Part shown: one piece after another, positions 18,951 through 19,441 of the stretch
Position numbering within the stretch: the stretch's first letter is position 1
Layout of the letters: the number at the start of each line of letters is the position of its first letter
From: a bacterium
GTDB taxonomy: Bacteria > Patescibacteriota > Patescibacteriia > Patescibacteriales > JAKAJF01
Assembly: GCA_021813875.1 (NCBI GenBank)
Contig: JAKAJF010000005.1
Coordinates: forward strand, 1 to 19,441
Length of the DNA stretch: 19,441 bases
Direction of reading: 5' to 3'
Translations under genes and position numbers: made by a program
The notes under the pieces: generated by a model
The model's input: the letters and a program-made list of their open reading frames with translations, nothing else
Database searches by the model: none
What the model was told of the DNA's origin: nothing

Positions 18951-19114
18951 AAGAAGTGTTGATGCGTAAAGCCCAGGCTCAGGATGCCGCCGATGGCCAG
19001 AAGGCCGAGACAGAATAAGCAAGCCAGCAAACCGATAGTCGCGTTGGCGTCCCCGGCCATCTCCTTTTTTGCTCTTTGCCAACCCTCCAACATCCTTTCC
19101 AAAATCTTTTTCAT
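18926..19114 (-). CDS. small single-helix membrane protein downstream of yidC
   Basis: 62 aa. A strong SD, AAGGAGAG, lies before the ATG at 19114. Basic amphipathic N-terminus (MKKILERMLEGWQRAKKEM), one long hydrophobic helix at about 27-50 (TIGLLACLFCLGLLAIGGIL), and a His-rich tail (FTHQHFFKKAPRHF). No family recognised. The ATG overlaps the stop of a short open frame (19111-19272) as ATGA. Its last codons lie inside the terminator of the convergent operon. It may be part of the yidC transcript. Confidence 0.65.
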   Translation of the reverse strand: MKKILERMLEGWQRAKKEMAGDANATIGLLACLFCLGLLAIGGILSLGFTHQHFFKKAPRHF

Positions 19115-19236
19115 CTTAACTCTCCTTGGACTGAGCGCTTCAGAGCCAGACTCTCACCTTCATCACTATTAAAGGACCTTATTATTAGGGTTGCGGTTCC
19201 GGAAGAGTCGCCTTTTTCAGTCAATTCTCGAACCAC
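19111..19236 (-). CDS. possible short ORF between yidC and the 62-aa gene
   Basis: The frame is open from 19272 to the TGA at 19111-19113, 53 codons, with a protein-like composition (VVVRELTEKGDSSG, TATLIIRSFNSDEGESLALK). No ATG is present; a GTG at 19236 or a TTG at 19224 could start it. Its TGA overlaps the next ATG by four bases, the arrangement of coupled genes. It could equally be a remnant of a longer gene or a chance frame. No function suggested. Confidence 0.3.
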   Translation of the reverse strand: MVRELTEKGDSSGTATLIIRSFNSDEGESLALKRSVQGELR

Positions 19237-19305
19237 AACTTTCTTTTTAAAATTTAATTCAAACCGATCTTTTCAGATAAAAATGTCCGGCTCGACAAAA
19301 ATCTC

Positions 19306-19441
19306 TTAGGAAGCCTTTTTGCGAAAGATATAAAGTTGCTGCAGGGCGGTCAGGAGCGTAACCACGAACCAATAGAGGGTCAGGCCGCCGGGAAGGGTCA
19401 GGCCGATGATAACCGTCAGGACGGGCATGAAGTAAAGCATC
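19306..19441 (-). CDS. yidC: C-terminal end of YidC/OxaI membrane protein insertase (partial)
   Basis: The last 44 residues run in from the right edge. MLYFMPVLTVIIGLTLPGGL then TLYWFVVTLLTALQQLYIF carries the family's terminal helices, with the typical MxYxMP and LPxGLxLYW pattern. Ends in a short basic tail, FRKKAS. YidC inserts and folds inner-membrane proteins, alone or with SecYEG. The usual jag/khpB partner is not seen downstream. Confidence 0.9.
   Translation of the reverse strand, partial: MLYFMPVLTVIIGLTLPGGLTLYWFVVTLLTALQQLYIFRKKAS

Overview
The window looks like chromosomal DNA of a Candidate Phyla Radiation (Patescibacteria, Parcubacteria-like) bacterium. Evidence: short densely packed genes, many small membrane proteins of no recognised family, tRNA genes with no encoded CCA, several genes whose promoter leaves no room for a leader, bactofilin and LysM-M23 wall proteins, and small stand-alone GIY-YIG nuclease genes. 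UGA is used as a normal stop codon, so this is not a Gracilibacteria-type code. The placement is inference from style and gene content; there is no rRNA or marker tree to settle it.

Layout, left to right. 1-1300: the start of a gene leaving the left edge, then a two-gene membrane operon whose larger protein carries an internal duplication. 1390-2260: a DsrC/TusE-like sulfur relay protein and an unusual tRNA-Ala locus, in which an intact tRNA-Ala(UGC) is followed directly by a GIY-YIG nuclease gene and then by a second, degenerate tRNA-Ala 3' part; another hairpin-bearing tRNA-Ala-like remnant lies upstream. 2259-5020: a small membrane protein, a LysM-M23 peptidoglycan hydrolase and a DUF475/TerC-type membrane protein. 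5013-5437: a monocistronic + strand gene of unknown function with a near-consensus promoter and strong terminator. 5438-6612: a Fur/Zur-type regulator and ZIP metal transporter operon with a palindromic operator in its promoter. 6633-7218: a tiny membrane protein, a structured region and tRNA-Asp(GUC).

7275-11188 is a four-gene minus-strand operon: DsbD/CcdA-like thiol-redox membrane protein, YibE/F-like protein, SpoU rRNA methyltransferase and polysaccharide deacetylase. 11225-11460 holds a candidate structured RNA. 11534-13241 is another four-gene operon (methyltransferase, two membrane proteins, YraN). leuA (13279-14823) has an attenuator-like leader. A thioredoxin block follows (trxB-rnhB, with trxA on its own just upstream), then tRNA-Ala(GGC) and tRNA-Arg(CCU). 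On the + strand are bactofilin and a diverged diacylglycerol-kinase-like gene; at the right edge on the minus strand are the yidC C-terminus and small downstream ORFs.

The strongest unexpected signal is that three of the four tRNA genes (Ala-UGC, Asp-GUC, Ala-GGC) have a second partial copy of their own 3' end 147-320 bp downstream. At Ala-UGC the enclosed DNA is precisely a GIY-YIG gene: its ATG starts one base after the tRNA and its TAG stop is the U8-A9-G10 position of the second tRNA-like copy. This resembles a minimal tRNA-targeting mobile cassette. Other recurrent habits are operon junctions of the form stop-AT-ATG and promoters whose -10 box lies 6-8 nt from the ATG.
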